In this document: in pieces, positions 19,432 through 29,696 of the stretch
How the letters are laid out: each line of letters begins with the position of its first letter
Position numbering within the stretch: position 1 is the stretch's first letter
Assembly (NCBI RefSeq): GCF_900240405.1
Contig: NZ_OEQK01000002.1
Span: 186,001 to 250,000, forward strand
Length of the DNA stretch: 64,000 nt
DNA from: Salirhabdus sp. Marseille-P4669
GTDB taxonomy: Bacteria > Bacillota > Bacilli > Bacillales > Alkalibacillaceae
Direction: 5' to 3'
The notes under the pieces: generated by a model
Database searches by the model: none
What the model was told of the DNA's origin: nothing
What the model saw: only the letters and a program-made list of their open reading frames with translations
Position numbers and translations under genes: made by a program

Positions 19432-21681
19432 ATGGTGAAAAGAGGTAGAATTGTTGCCTTTTTCTTGCTAACGCTTATATTTGCAGGAATTATAGGTACA
19501 ACAACAACAGATATATCAAAAGGGATATCACTAGGTTTGGATTTGCAGGGTGGTTTTGAAATTTTATATGAAGTGGAACCACTAGAAGAAGGACAAGAAA
19601 TTAATAGTACAGTTATGGATGCTACCGTACAAAGCCTACGGGAGCGTGTCGATGTACTAGGCGTAAATGAAACAACAATAGATATCGAGGAAGGAAATCG
19701 AATTCGCGTTCAATTAGCTGGAATTCAAAATCAAACAGAAGCACGAGAGCTTTTATCAACAGAAGCACAGCTTTCCTTTCGAGATGTAAACGATAAGGAA
19801 TACTTAAACGGCACAGACATAGTCGAAGGAAGTGCAGCACAAAACTTCGACCAATATAATAAACCAAATGTAACGTTAGAATTAAAGGATAGCTCTAAAT
19901 TTTTCGATGTAACGACGGAAATTTCTCAAATGACACCTAATAACAAATTGGTTATATGGATGGATTTTGATGAGGGAGATTCTTATTTAGAAGAGGTAAC
20001 AAAAGAAAATCCTAAATTTATTTCCGATCCGAACGTGAACTTCCCAATTAATGACACGAGAGTTGAAATTACTGGTGACTTTACAATTGAAGAAGCAAAG
20101 CGTTTAGCAGATGTTTTAAATGCTGGTTCGCTCCCAGTAGATTTAAATGAAATCTATTCGGTTTCTGTTGGTGCTCAATTTGGAGAACAAGCGTTAGATA
20201 AGACAGTATTTGCCAGTGCAATCGGTATCGGTATTATTTTCTTGTTTATGATTTTCTATTACCGTTTACCAGGAGTTGTAGCGGTAGTAACATTGAGTGT
20301 GTACATATATTTAATTCTGCTCGTATTTAATTTAATGCATGCAGTATTAACTCTTCCTGGCTTAGCGGCATTAGTGCTGGGGGTTGGTATGGCAGTTGAT
20401 GCGAACATTATTACTTATGAGCGTATAAAAGAGGAATTAAAATCAGGTAAAACGGTTGCCTCTGCGTTTAAAGCAGGGACAAGCCAATCCTTACGAGCAA
20501 TTATTGACGCAAATATCACAACCTTAATTGCTGCCGTTGTTCTCTTTATGTTTGGGACTAGCACGGTTAAAGGTTTCGCTACGATGCTAATTATTAGTAT
20601 TCTCGTAAGCTTCCTAACTGCGGTTTATGGAACACGATTAATGCTAGGGTTATGGGTGAAGAGTAAATACTTAAACAAGAAGAAAAGCTGGTTTGGTGTA
20701 AAAGCTTCTGAAATCAAGGATATTAACAAAGGCGAGGAAGTGGAGCCGAAGGTATTTGGTAGAAGCTTCGATGTTGTAAAACATCGCAAAAAGTTTTTTA
20801 CCGCATCCATTGTTTTGGTTGCTATTGGTATTATTTCTGTAGCCCTATTCCGATTAAATTTAGGTATTGATTTTACTGCTGGATCACGGATACAAGTTTT
20901 ATCGGAAAATACGATTACAGTAGAAGAAGTAAATGAACACATAGATCAATTAGGTTTTGAAGCTAAAGAGATTACACATGCTGGTGATGAAAACGAAATT
21001 GCGATGATTCGATTCGATAGTATTTTATCAGATGACGAAATTGCAAAATTAAAGGCTCACTTTACAGAAGCATATGGGAACGAGCCGAGTGTAAGTACGG
21101 TTACACCGGATGTAGCGTTAGATTTAGTGAAAAATGCCTTTTTGGCTGTTTTATATGCATCTATTGGAATAATCATTTACACGACAATCCGATTTGAATT
21201 CTATTTCGCTTTAACAGCGATTATTGCGTTATTGCATGATGCCTTCTTTATTATTGCGTTGTTTAGTATATTTAGATTGGAATTCGATATTACGATTATT
21301 GCAGCCATCTTGACTATCGTAGGGTACTCGATAAATGATACGATTGTCACCTTTGACCGAATACGCGAAAATCTAAAAATGAAAAAGCGTGTGAAAACAT
21401 TTAAGGAATTGGCTGGCATCGTCAATAAGAGTATTATGCAAACTTTAACCAGAAGTATAAATACTTCGATAACGACAATATTCGCGGCATTAATGCTGCT
21501 TATTTTCGGAGCAAGCTCCATTACGTTATTTGCTTTAGCAATAGTTGTAGGCTTAATGGCAGGTACGTATTCCTCTTTATTCATTGCTGCCCAGTTATGG
21601 CTAGTATGGAGAGGGAAGAATATTGAAAGTAATCCTATCCAAACGGTTAAGAAAAAGCCGTCTGGCGGACCACAAGTATAA
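19432..21681 (+). CDS. secDF: SecDF fused protein-export subunit
   Basis: A 749-residue natural fusion of SecD and SecF, as in Bacillus, that uses the proton gradient to assist Sec-dependent export. The SecD half shows ISLGLDLQGGFEILYEV (about residues 31-47), the P1 head domain (residues ~50-240) and transmembrane motif GVGMAVDANIITYERI. The SecF half begins near residue 440 with RKKFFTASIVLVAIG, has LGIDFTAGSRIQV and ends with SINDTIVTFDRIRENL. Twelve helices are expected. The ATG at 19432 follows AAAGGAGGC. YajC, its partner, is encoded upstream. Confidence 0.97.
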   Translation: MVKRGRIVAFFLLTLIFAGIIGTTTTDISKGISLGLDLQGGFEILYEVEPLEEGQEINSTVMDATVQSLRERVDVLGVNETTIDIEEGNRIRVQLAGIQNQTEARELLSTEAQLSFRDVNDKEYLNGTDIVEGSAAQNFDQYNKPNVTLELKDSSKFFDVTTEISQMTPNNKLVIWMDFDEGDSYLEEVTKENPKFISDPNVNFPINDTRVEITGDFTIEEAKRLADVLNAGSLPVDLNEIYSVSVGAQFGEQALDKTVFASAIGIGIIFLFMIFYYRLPGVVAVVTLSVYIYLILLVFNLMHAVLTLPGLAALVLGVGMAVDANIITYERIKEELKSGKTVASAFKAGTSQSLRAIIDANITTLIAAVVLFMFGTSTVKGFATMLIISILVSFLTAVYGTRLMLGLWVKSKYLNKKKSWFGVKASEIKDINKGEEVEPKVFGRSFDVVKHRKKFFTASIVLVAIGIISVALFRLNLGIDFTAGSRIQVLSENTITVEEVNEHIDQLGFEAKEITHAGDENEIAMIRFDSILSDDEIAKLKAHFTEAYGNEPSVSTVTPDVALDLVKNAFLAVLYASIGIIIYTTIRFEFYFALTAIIALLHDAFFIIALFSIFRLEFDITIIAAILTIVGYSINDTIVTFDRIRENLKMKKRVKTFKELAGIVNKSIMQTLTRSINTSITTIFAALMLLIFGASSITLFALAIVVGLMAGTYSSLFIAAQLWLVWRGKNIESNPIQTVKKKPSGGPQV

Positions 21682-21694
21682 TAGTGAAAAGATC

Positions 21695-21734
21695 AAATCC
21701 CTTGCCTAAGTTTTATGGTCAAGGGATTTTTCTT
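21695..21734 (+). terminator. Rho-independent terminator after secDF
   Basis: AAATCCCTTG / CAAGGGATTTTT with a 15-base loop. Confidence 0.8.
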
Positions 21735-21791
21735 ATATTGAAAGAATGAATAGGGGAAACTGAATTAAAGAATATAAAAGGAGGAAGCGAT

Positions 21792-22127
21792 ATGAAAGCT
21801 CAATCATCAATTATATTAGCTATTATCTTTGCTGTACTTATCGCAATCTTTGCGGTTATTAATGTAGATGCAGTTCCAGTTAATTATCTATTCGGAACAA
21901 GTGAAATTCCTCTCATATTAGTCATTCTATTCTCTGTATTAATGGGGAGTTTGCTTACAGGTGCTTTTGGGTTTGTAAAAGTATTTAAATTGCAAAAGGA
22001 AATAAAGGCATTGCGAACGAAGCAAAACAACTCTGCTACCATTATAGAGGAGGATCCTAAGTTAAGTGAGCTAGAAAAGGAACAAAATAACGTGTCTAGG
22101 GGTGAATCTAGCAATAAAGGTACATAA
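21792..22127 (+). CDS. LapA-domain (DUF1049) membrane protein
   Basis: This 111-residue protein has two membrane helices (residues ~7-27 and ~42-63) separated by the short loop VDAVPVNYLFGTSEIPLIL, which carries the conserved V-x-x-N-F/Y-LF pattern of LapA/DUF1049 proteins. A basic coiled segment (KVFKLQKEIKALRTKQ) and a disordered acidic tail follow. E. coli LapA helps LPS assembly; the role in Gram-positives is unknown. YrvD occupies the same place in B. subtilis, between secDF and recJ. Confidence 0.82.
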   Translation: MKAQSSIILAIIFAVLIAIFAVINVDAVPVNYLFGTSEIPLILVILFSVLMGSLLTGAFGFVKVFKLQKEIKALRTKQNNSATIIEEDPKLSELEKEQNNVSRGESSNKGT

Positions 22128-22145
22128 GACCCGTTCGAATCTGGT

Positions 22146-22174
22146 TTGCCACAGTTATCCACCTCTAGTATAAT
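22146..22174 (+). promoter_or_regulatory. Sigma-A promoter of recJ-apt
   Basis: TTGCCA at 22146-22151, a 17-base spacer and TATAAT at 22169-22174. The predicted start near 22181 leaves a short leader before the GTG of recJ. Confidence 0.65.
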
Positions 22175-22196
22175 AACTAGGTTAGGGGTGAATTTT

Positions 22197-24533
22197 GTGA
22201 TTGAAAGTAGTTCTAGATGGATTGTAGAAAATCCAACGAATAGCGATGCAAAAATAGAATTAAATATATCTACGATTGTAAAAGAACTCTTAATAAAAAG
22301 AGGTATTTATAATACGGAAGAAGCTAGAAAATTTTTAGAACCCAAATTAGAGGATTTACATGATCCTTTTTTATTTCCAGATATGGAAAAAGCAATAGAG
22401 CGGATAGAACAGGCTATACAAAATAGGGAAAGAATTTTAGTATTTGGAGATTATGATGCAGATGGAGTAACATCAACTTCCCTACTAGTAGAAGCTCTAC
22501 GTGAAAAGGATGCATACGTGGACTATTATATTCCAAATCGATTTACAGAAGGATACGGACCGAATGAAGCGGCTTTTAGACAAGCTAAATTAGCCGAGGT
22601 CTCTTTGATTATTACAGTAGATACAGGTATTGCTGCTGTTCATGAAGCGAACGTAGCAAAAGAGCTTGGGATTGATTTAATTATTACAGATCACCATGAG
22701 GCACAAGAGGAACTCCCAAATGCATATGCCATTATTCATCCGAAATTAGCAAATACGTATCCTTTTGATGAGCTTGCCGGTGTTGGGGTTGCCTTCAAGC
22801 TTGCTCACGCACTTTTAGGTGAATTACCGTTACATTTAATTGAATTGGCGTCCATAGGTACTGTTGCGGATTTAGTTCCTTTAAAAGATGAAAACCGGAT
22901 TATTGTCTATTATGGATTAAAGGCTCTTACTTCTACCCAAAGACCAGGCTTAAAAGTATTAAAAGAGTTATCTGGTATATCTGGAACCGTTACAGAGGAG
23001 CATATTGGCTTTGGTATTGGACCAAGGCTAAATGCTGTTGGAAGACTACAAGATGCCACCGTTGCAGTAGAGCTAATTTTAGAAGATGATATGGAAATCG
23101 CGACAGAAATGGCAGAAGAAGTAGATCGTTTAAACGAGGAGAGACAAAAGCTTGTTGGTGATATTGCGAATGAAGCGAAAAAAATAATAACCGATAATCA
23201 CTTTGATCAACAGTCTGTCCTAATCGTTGCGCAAGAAGGATGGAACCCGGGGGTAGTAGGGATTGTTGCTTCAAGGCTTGTGAATACGTACAATAAACCA
23301 GCAATTGTTTTAGGAATAGATGCAGAAAAAGGAATAGCAAAAGGATCTGCTCGAAGTATTCCAGCATTTAACTTGTTTGAGAACTGTTTAGAGGTGAAGG
23401 ATTTATTTGTAAGCTTTGGTGGACATTCTCAAGCAGCTGGTATGACGCTAACAATTGAAAATGTAGACAAGCTTAGAGATGCTTTAAATCAAATTGCTAG
23501 CGAAAAACTAACAGCAGAGGATTTCATTCCAATCACACCAATTGATATGAAAGTCGATATGGGTACCGTTTCAATGGAAACGATCGAAGAGGTGGAAAAA
23601 TTAGCACCATTTGGAATGGGAAATCCAAAACCAATTTTTCAATTTGAACAAGAGATTCCAAATGAAATTCGTCAAATTGGTTCTAAATTAAATCATCTAA
23701 AAATGAACTTTCAAAAAGATGGCACATTGATTGATGTGATTGGTTTTGGGAAAGGCGGTATTTTTCATGAATTATCGTCAAAATCAAAAGTTGCTCTTGT
23801 TGGTGAGCTAGGCATTAATGAGTGGAACGGTCGAAAGAAAATGCAAATTATGTTAAAGGATTTAATGGTGAAGGAATGGCAGCTGTTCGATTACAGAGGC
23901 TCTAAACATTCCGTGAAGCAATTAGCTGAAAATCTGGATGATAGATCGATCGTAGCCTTACATTTTAAACCACTGGACAGTGAAGATCTCTGGATGAATG
24001 AGACGTTTCAATGTTGCCAAATAGAAGATTTCCTAACACGTAATATGGAAGTTGAAGAGCTGTTTATTGTTGATTTGCCAACCGAAATCGAAGAATTAGA
24101 AAAGGCGCTTAGCCGTATCTCACCTAAAAAGATTTATGTCTATTTTAAGACAAGTAAGCAAAGCTTTTTAAGTCAGCTACCGACTCGTGAGCATTTTAAA
24201 CAATTTTATGCATTTATGATGAAACAAAAAGAGCTTAAAGTCCAAGATCGCCTAAGGTTTGCTCATTCACGTGGATGGTCAAAAGATTTTGTAGACTTTA
24301 TAATAAAAGTGTTTTTAGAGCTTCAATTTGTTAAAATAGACAATGGAAATTTAATCTACAATCCAAATCCGATAAAGCAAGATTTAACCGAAGCATCAAC
24401 GTATCAAGTGAAGCAAAAGGAAATCATAGCTGAAAAAGTTCTATATTATTCTACTTATGATGAATTAAAGACTTGGTTTTCGGAGCATATGAAGGCAAGC
24501 AATTTAGAGGAGGCTGTTTTAAATGGATTATAA
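22197..24533 (+). CDS. recJ: Single-stranded-DNA-specific exonuclease RecJ
   Basis: A 5'-3' ssDNA exonuclease of recombination and repair. The GTG at 22197 (778 residues) follows AGGGGTG at good spacing; the frame opens further upstream but would overlap the promoter. DHH-family motifs are [15 protein letters not shown] (about residues 81-95), VDTGIAA and [11 protein letters not shown]. The DHHA1 domain has [12 protein letters not shown] near residue 420. An OB-fold and a Bacillales-specific C-terminal extension of ~220 residues follow. The stop overlaps apt by 11 bases, indicating translational coupling. Confidence 0.96.
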   Translation: MIESSSRWIVENPTNSDAKIELNISTIVKELLIKRGIYNTEEARKFLEPKLEDLHDPFLFPDMEKAIERIEQAIQNRERILVFGDYDADGVTSTSLLVEALREKDAYVDYYIPNRFTEGYGPNEAAFRQAKLAEVSLIITVDTGIAAVHEANVAKELGIDLIITDHHEAQEELPNAYAIIHPKLANTYPFDELAGVGVAFKLAHALLGELPLHLIELASIGTVADLVPLKDENRIIVYYGLKALTSTQRPGLKVLKELSGISGTVTEEHIGFGIGPRLNAVGRLQDATVAVELILEDDMEIATEMAEEVDRLNEERQKLVGDIANEAKKIITDNHFDQQSVLIVAQEGWNPGVVGIVASRLVNTYNKPAIVLGIDAEKGIAKGSARSIPAFNLFENCLEVKDLFVSFGGHSQAAGMTLTIENVDKLRDALNQIASEKLTAEDFIPITPIDMKVDMGTVSMETIEEVEKLAPFGMGNPKPIFQFEQEIPNEIRQIGSKLNHLKMNFQKDGTLIDVIGFGKGGIFHELSSKSKVALVGELGINEWNGRKKMQIMLKDLMVKEWQLFDYRGSKHSVKQLAENLDDRSIVALHFKPLDSEDLWMNETFQCCQIEDFLTRNMEVEELFIVDLPTEIEELEKALSRISPKKIYVYFKTSKQSFLSQLPTREHFKQFYAFMMKQKELKVQDRLRFAHSRGWSKDFVDFIIKVFLELQFVKIDNGNLIYNPNPIKQDLTEASTYQVKQKEIIAEKVLYYSTYDELKTWFSEHMKASNLEEAVLNGL

Positions 24534-25035
24534 GCAATATATTACTGTAGTAGAAGATTGGCCTAAAGAAGGCATTAAATTTAAAGATATTACAACATTA
24601 ATGGATAATGGGAAAGCATTTAAATCTGCAGTAGATGAAATTGTAGAATATGCGAAAAAATTAGACATTGACCTTGTTGTTGGTCCAGAAGCGAGAGGCT
24701 TTATTATTGGTTGTCCAGTATCCTATGCACTTGAAGTGGGATTTGCACCTGTACGTAAGGATGGAAAGTTACCTCGAGAAGTAATAAAAGTAGACTATGG
24801 TCTAGAGTATGGTAAGGATGTTCTTACTATGCATAAAGATGCTATTAAACCTGGTCAACGTGTTTTAATTACGGATGATCTATTAGCGACTGGTGGAACT
24901 ATTGAGGCAACTATAAAGCTAGTAGAGGAACTAGGTGGAGTAGTGGCAGGCTGTGCCTTTTTAATCGAGCTTGGTTATTTGCATGGTAGAGACAAATTAA
25001 ACGGTTATGATGTATTAACATTAATGCAATACTAG
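24523..25035 (+). CDS. apt: Adenine phosphoribosyltransferase
   Basis: Apt salvages adenine with PRPP to AMP. The standard-length 170-residue protein shows the substrate loop [17 protein letters not shown], the flexible loop with [13 protein letters not shown], and the PRPP motif [16 protein letters not shown]. The ATG at 24523 lies inside the end of recJ with GAGGAGGCTG as ribosome site. Neighbouring relA ties purine salvage and (p)ppGpp at this locus, as in B. subtilis. Confidence 0.98.
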   Translation: MDYKQYITVVEDWPKEGIKFKDITTLMDNGKAFKSAVDEIVEYAKKLDIDLVVGPEARGFIIGCPVSYALEVGFAPVRKDGKLPREVIKVDYGLEYGKDVLTMHKDAIKPGQRVLITDDLLATGGTIEATIKLVEELGGVVAGCAFLIELGYLHGRDKLNGYDVLTLMQY

Positions 25036-25062
25036 TATAAACACTTTTGGTACATTTTTCTT

Positions 25063-25096
25063 CCCTTGTCATTTATTTTAGTGGCAAGGGTACTTT
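25063..25096 (+). terminator. Probable terminator after apt
   Basis: CCCTTGTCA / TGGCAAGGG (one G-T pair) with an eight-base loop. The tail TACTTTCATATT is only partly U-rich. Confidence 0.5.
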
Positions 25097-25168
25097 CATA
25101 TTCAGCATGAAGAGAAAATCGACAAATTTTTTTAATTTTTGCTAGAAAATAAGTATTTTTACTTTACA

Positions 25169-25236
25169 TTTACGTAACAAATCCATAATAATGAATAAAT
25201 AATATAAAAAAATATTTATTATAATTTACGTAACAA
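25169..25236 (+). repeat. Direct repeats TTTACGTAACAA in the relA upstream region
   Basis: The same 12-base sequence occurs at 25169-25180 and 25225-25236, 56 bases apart, in a very A/T-rich stretch 50-120 bases before relA. Each copy contains the palindrome TTACGTAA. It may be a pair of protein-binding sites controlling relA, though chance in A/T-rich DNA is possible; the 8-base palindrome also occurs inside the relA coding region (26836, 27421). Confidence 0.45.
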
Positions 25237-25287
25237 GACAGCTCGCAAAAAAGAAAAACAGATTATTAATGTATATAAGGTGATTTC

Positions 25288-27489
25288 ATGGCTAAGGACC
25301 AAATATTAACGAACGAAGATGTCATAAAAAAGGCTGCTCAATATCTTTCTGGAAAAGATATTGAGTTACTTGAGCGTGCCTATCTATTTGCGGAAAATGC
25401 CCATAAGGATCAATTTCGAAAATCCGGTGAGCCTTATATCATTCATCCGATTCAAGTTGCAGGTATTTTAGTGGATTTAGAGATGGATCCAGAAACCATT
25501 GCTTGTGGCTTTTTACATGATGTCGTCGAGGATACAGATTACACGTTAGAGGATATAAAAGAAAATTTTAATGAAGAAATAGCAATGTTAGTAGATGGCG
25601 TAACAAAACTGGGCAAAATTCGTTATAAATCAAAAGAGGCACAACAAGCCGAGAATCATAGAAAAATGTTTGTGGCCATGGCTAAAGATATTCGGGTTAT
25701 TTTAATTAAGTTAGCAGACCGCTTGCATAACATGCGCACTTTAAAGCATTTACCACCTGAAAAGCAACGAAGAATTGCTAATGAAACCATTGAAATCTTT
25801 GCACCATTAGCACATCGACTTGGAATTTCTGCAATAAAGTGGGAGCTAGAAGATACTGCTCTTCGCTATTTAAATCCCCAACAATATTATCGTATCGTAA
25901 ACTTAATGAAACAGAAGCGTGCGGAGCGCGAGAGTTATATTGAAGAAGTAATTGATGAAATCAATAAACAATTAGAAGATGTTCATATTTCAGCAGACAT
26001 TAATGGTCGTCCTAAGCATTTATACAGTATTTATCAAAAGATGGTTATGCAAAACAAACAATTTAATGAAATATATGATTTGTTAGCCGTAAGAATAATC
26101 GTGAAAAGTATTAAAGACTGCTATGCAGTATTAGGTATTATCCATACTTGTTGGAAACCGATGCCTGGAAGATTTAAAGATTATATTGCAATGCCAAAAG
26201 CAAATCTTTATCAATCCTTGCATACAACAGTTATTGGTCCAAAAGGAGATCCACTTGAAGTACAAATACGTACTCAAGATATGCATGAAATTGCCGAATA
26301 TGGAATTGCGGCTCACTGGGCATATAAGGAAGGCAAACCTGTAAATCGAGCAAAATCCTTTGAAAAGAAATTATCATGGTTCCGAGAAATTTTAGAATGG
26401 CAAAATGATGCAAACGATGCAGAAGAATTCATGGAATCCCTTAAGATGGATTTGTTTTCGGATATGGTGTATGTGTTTACCCCAAAGGGAGACGTTATTG
26501 AATTACCGTCGGGTTCTGTACCGATTGATTTTGCGTATCGTGTTCATACAGAAATTGGGAATAAAACAATTGGCGCAAAAGTTAATGGGAAAATGGAGCC
26601 TCTTGATTATAAGTTAAAAACGGGCGATATTTTAGAAATAATGACTTCAAAGCATTCCTATGGTCCTTCACAGGATTGGTTAAAAATTACGAAAACATCA
26701 CAAGCGAAAAACAAAATCAAGCAGTTCTTCAAGAAACAAAAACGGGATGAACATATTGCCAAAGGTAAAGAATTGGTTGAAAAAGAACTGCATCAGCTAG
26801 GTGTTTCCTTAAAAGAAGTATTAACTACTGACAACTTACGTAAGGTTGGAGAGAAGTTTAACTTTAATCATGAGGATGATATGTTTGCTGCAGTTGGGTA
26901 CCAAGGGATTACTGCTATGCAAATTGCAAATCGCTTAGCAGATAAAGTACGAAACAAACCAAAACAGCAAGACTTGGAAAAGGCACTGAGTGAATTAAAA
27001 ACAGATAATGAAACAACGAAACGAAGAAAAACAGACTCTGGGGTAAGAGTAAAAGGAACAGATAATTTACTGATTCGGTTATCAAAATGTTGTAATCCCG
27101 TACCTGGTGATGAAATTATCGGATATATCACGAAGGGTCGTGGTGTTTCTGTTCATCGTGAAGATTGTTCCAATGTAAATCTTAATGATGAGGAGATGCA
27201 AGGTCGATTGTTAGAGGTTGAATGGGAAAGTGACGGCAATGACAAGAAGCAGTTTAGTGTAGACATTGAGGTTTCTGGTTATGACCGACATGGTGTATTA
27301 AATGAAGTATTGCAAGCAATCAATGAAACGAAAACAAGCATTACAGCCGTAACTGGTAAGTCCGATCAAAACCATATTGCGACAATTAACATTACAATTA
27401 TGATTCATAATATTGATCATTTACGTAAAATTGTGGAACGTATTAAACAGATCCCTGAAGTATATACAGTAAGACGTAAGATTCAATAA
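25288..27489 (+). CDS. relA: Bifunctional (p)ppGpp synthetase/hydrolase RelA (Rel)
   Basis: Makes and degrades the stringent-response alarmone. The 733-residue long Rel protein has an N-terminal HD hydrolase domain ([17 protein letters not shown], with [10 protein letters not shown]), a synthetase domain ([23 protein letters not shown]), TGS ([20 protein letters not shown]), a helical and zinc-finger-like part ([20 protein letters not shown]) and a C-terminal ACT domain. Both catalytic domains look intact. The ATG at 25288 follows AAGGTGA. It forms an operon with dtd, 16 bases downstream. Confidence 0.98.
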   Translation: MAKDQILTNEDVIKKAAQYLSGKDIELLERAYLFAENAHKDQFRKSGEPYIIHPIQVAGILVDLEMDPETIACGFLHDVVEDTDYTLEDIKENFNEEIAMLVDGVTKLGKIRYKSKEAQQAENHRKMFVAMAKDIRVILIKLADRLHNMRTLKHLPPEKQRRIANETIEIFAPLAHRLGISAIKWELEDTALRYLNPQQYYRIVNLMKQKRAERESYIEEVIDEINKQLEDVHISADINGRPKHLYSIYQKMVMQNKQFNEIYDLLAVRIIVKSIKDCYAVLGIIHTCWKPMPGRFKDYIAMPKANLYQSLHTTVIGPKGDPLEVQIRTQDMHEIAEYGIAAHWAYKEGKPVNRAKSFEKKLSWFREILEWQNDANDAEEFMESLKMDLFSDMVYVFTPKGDVIELPSGSVPIDFAYRVHTEIGNKTIGAKVNGKMEPLDYKLKTGDILEIMTSKHSYGPSQDWLKITKTSQAKNKIKQFFKKQKRDEHIAKGKELVEKELHQLGVSLKEVLTTDNLRKVGEKFNFNHEDDMFAAVGYQGITAMQIANRLADKVRNKPKQQDLEKALSELKTDNETTKRRKTDSGVRVKGTDNLLIRLSKCCNPVPGDEIIGYITKGRGVSVHREDCSNVNLNDEEMQGRLLEVEWESDGNDKKQFSVDIEVSGYDRHGVLNEVLQAINETKTSITAVTGKSDQNHIATINITIMIHNIDHLRKIVERIKQIPEVYTVRRKIQ

Positions 27490-27505
27490 GGAGTCGTTAA
27501 AAGAC

Positions 27506-27952
27506 ATGCGAGCAGTAATTCAAAAAGTAACTCAAGCGAAAGTAGAAGTGGAAGACAAGCAAGTGGGGGAAATTCAGGATGGACTTGTTGTATTGTTAGG
27601 TGTTACCCACGATGATAATGAAACGGATGCAGAATACTTAGCTGAAAAAATTGTCCATTTACGAATTTTTGAAGATGATCAGGAAAAAATGAATCTCTCC
27701 TTAAAGGATGTTGGAGGAAAGATTCTTTCTATTTCACAATTTACACTTTATGGGAACACCCGTAAAGGAAGACGGCCTAATTTTATGAATGCAGCGAAAC
27801 CGGACGTGGCAAATCCGTTATACGAGAAATTCAATGACTTCATTAGGGAAAAAGGTATAGTAGTGGAGACTGGCGTTTTTGGTGCCATGATGAATGTTAG
27901 CTTAACCAATAATGGTCCTGTTACACTACTATTAGATAGTAAAGATCGTTAA
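27506..27952 (+). CDS. dtd: D-aminoacyl-tRNA deacylase
   Basis: Dtd hydrolyses D-aminoacyl-tRNA (and glycine mischarged on tRNA-Ala) to protect translation. The 148-residue protein shows the catalytic [17 protein letters not shown] (Thr active site) and the cross-subunit Gly-cisPro motif near [10 protein letters not shown]. The start [16 protein letters not shown] and length are typical. The ATG at 27506 follows AAGGAG. It shares the relA transcript and is followed by a strong terminator. Confidence 0.97.
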   Translation: MRAVIQKVTQAKVEVEDKQVGEIQDGLVVLLGVTHDDNETDAEYLAEKIVHLRIFEDDQEKMNLSLKDVGGKILSISQFTLYGNTRKGRRPNFMNAAKPDVANPLYEKFNDFIREKGIVVETGVFGAMMNVSLTNNGPVTLLLDSKDR

Positions 27953-27953
27953 G

Positions 27954-27990
27954 AAAAGGGTGCTTCTTTGATGAGAAGCACCCTTTTTTG
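27954..27990. terminator. Strong terminator after dtd
   Basis: AAAAGGGTGCTTCT / AGAAGCACCCTTTTTT, 14-bp stem and short loop. The A-rich left arm could also serve leftward transcripts from the amidase gene. Confidence 0.9.
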
Positions 27991-28083
27991 TTTAGGGAAT
28001 TATCATTTTAAAAACAGTGTATACGTTTACGAATAGGAATGGCCGCATCAAGCGATAGCGCCCTAGTGCTTCCACTTTTGTTC

Positions 28084-29148
28084 TTACTCGATATAATCAA
28101 AATATTGAATTAAACCTCTAATAATCCCGTTAGTAGCCTGTTGTTGAAATTGATCCCCTTTTACTATGTTTTCCTCTGTTTGATTGGATAAAAAGCCTAG
28201 TTCAAGTAATACAGAGGGTCGGATATTTTCTCGGACTACAAAATAATCCCCAAATCTTGCCTCTCTATTTTTTAACCCAGTTGCTTTTATGACCTCTTTT
28301 TGTATTTCATTTGCCAATGGATAATATTGATCATGGTAATAGAAAGTACCAATTCCGTGAACCTCAGGAAATTCTGGGGCACTATTATAGTGAATACTAA
28401 TAAATGCATCTGCTTGATACGCATGAGAAAAAGCAACACGATTCTCAAGCGTTAAAAAGTAATCTGTTGTACGCGTTTGTATTGGTATTGCACCTAAACG
28501 TTCTAATTTTTCTGCTAAAAGATCACTCGTTCGGAAAGTAAGATACTTCTCATAGTCCCCTGTTACACTTATTGTTCCAGTATCATCTCCGCCATGTCCA
28601 GCATCAATAATAATGACTTTATTTTTCAGTAGGTCTTTTTCTTCTTGTGGTTGGTCTTTGTTATTGCTTACCGTATCTATTTTTTCAACTAGCCATTTTG
28701 CAACCCAACCCGTATTACCAGATGGAAGCTGAATTTTATACCAAGAATTTTTCTCTTCTAAAAACGGATAGGATTGTTGACCCTTTAGTTGATCCATAAC
28801 CTTACCGTTCATATGGGGTTCTTCTCTTACTTGGACGGTCACATCTTTTGCATCTATTATGACATAGGCATCTAATTTATTACCAGATTGAGCTACAGTA
28901 ACAAACTCCTGCGATACCCATCCTTCTGTTTGTCCCAATTTAATTTTATACCAAGTACCTGTTTGATCTAAAATGGTTACACTTGTGTTTTTATGAGCTT
29001 GTCCAACAACATCATACTCTGTACCAGGACCGCTTCTTATATTTAAATTATCTACTGTTATCGTTCCATCTACAGCAAATACGGGAGAGTTAAATAAAAG
29101 AAGTAGAAGAAAACTTAAAGAAGGAATATAAAGAATCTTCTTTTTCAA
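28084..29148 (-). CDS. SH3b-domain N-acetylmuramoyl-L-alanine amidase (YrvJ-like)
   Basis: This 354-residue exported cell-wall hydrolase has a signal peptide (residues 1-25, ending SPVFA), two bacterial SH3 domains (~27-90, with NLNIRSGPGTEYDVVG; ~100-163) that bind wall, and an Amidase_3 domain (~178-350) with zinc ligands in IIDAGHGGDD, the Glu of DYEKYL and FISIHYNSAPE, and catalytic Glu in LLELGFLSN. The TTG start at 29148 has AGGAGG upstream on the minus strand. The locus between dtd and hisS matches YrvJ of B. subtilis. Its exact role, such as autolysis or spore wall, is unclear. Confidence 0.9.
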   Translation of the reverse strand: MKKKILYIPSLSFLLLLLFNSPVFAVDGTITVDNLNIRSGPGTEYDVVGQAHKNTSVTILDQTGTWYKIKLGQTEGWVSQEFVTVAQSGNKLDAYVIIDAKDVTVQVREEPHMNGKVMDQLKGQQSYPFLEEKNSWYKIQLPSGNTGWVAKWLVEKIDTVSNNKDQPQEEKDLLKNKVIIIDAGHGGDDTGTISVTGDYEKYLTFRTSDLLAEKLERLGAIPIQTRTTDYFLTLENRVAFSHAYQADAFISIHYNSAPEFPEVHGIGTFYYHDQYYPLANEIQKEVIKATGLKNREARFGDYFVVRENIRPSVLLELGFLSNQTEENIVKGDQFQQQATNGIIRGLIQYFDYIE

Positions 29149-29488
29149 AAACGATACCTCCTACAAGCAATACGCTTAATCGAATAATGTATTTAATAGT
29201 ACATTCATCTCTTTATTTTACCTAAGAATTGCTAAGTTGTACAATTCTTACTGTTTTTATGATGGATATAACAATCACAATAATATCATTATCTTGCAAA
29301 ATGGGACGTGTTATTCCTCATAATCAATCTTAGGTATTGCCTTATAACCTAACTCACAATCCTTTCTAATCGAAACAAAAATTACTTTCCTATGTAAGAT
29401 TTTCGCTCTTTATGTACAAAATAATATGGATTAAACAAAATCCTGTTATATTGGCATTCTATTCTTACTAGGAAAGGGAGGAACAAAC
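29149..29488. other. Divergent intergenic region, A/T-rich, with an inverted repeat
   Basis: 340 bases between the amidase gene and a mini gene. The only clear structure is a perfect 9-bp inverted repeat, TAAGAATTG (29223-29231) / CAATTCTTA (29242-29250), 70-100 bases from the amidase start. It could be an operator or a weak hairpin. A TGTTATATT extended -10-like sequence about 40 bases before the mini gene may be its promoter. I see no further gene. Confidence 0.4.
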
Positions 29489-29665
29489 ATGAGAGTAAGT
29501 GGCAAAAGATTTGAATTAACACCGACAAGCCAAGACATATTCCATGTTGATTTTCATCGGTTTATGAATGCATCAACGGATCAATCTGCTATTGAGCTTG
29601 CTCAGGAATTTGGACTTTCATTAAAAGATGTTAAATATTTAAAAGAAAAGCTAAATCGTTCTTGA
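29489..29665 (+). CDS. 58-residue helix-turn-helix-like protein (YrzK-like)
   Basis: Short but convincing gene: ATG at 29489 after the strong site AGGAAAGGGAGG, 58 residues, and TGA at 29665. The product starts MRVSGKRFELTPTSQDIFHV; its end (SAIELAQEFGLSLKDVKYLK) looks like the recognition-helix region of sigma-factor region 4 or another helix-turn-helix. Length and place just before hisS suit the small YrzK protein of B. subtilis. Function unknown. The hisS promoter -35 overlaps its stop codon. Confidence 0.75.
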   Translation: MRVSGKRFELTPTSQDIFHVDFHRFMNASTDQSAIELAQEFGLSLKDVKYLKEKLNRS

Positions 29666-29690
29666 CATTTTTCGCATAGAACATTATGAT
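29662..29690 (+). promoter_or_regulatory. Sigma-A promoter of hisS-aspS
   Basis: TTGACA at 29662-29667, a 17-base spacer and TATGAT at 29685-29690. It should start near 29697, giving a leader of about 330 bases that contains a T-box. Confidence 0.75.
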
Positions 29691-29696
29691 AATTAT

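Noticed and set aside
26836-27428. TTACGTAA copies inside relA
   Set aside because: Single 8-base matches in coding sequence without the flanking 12-base context.
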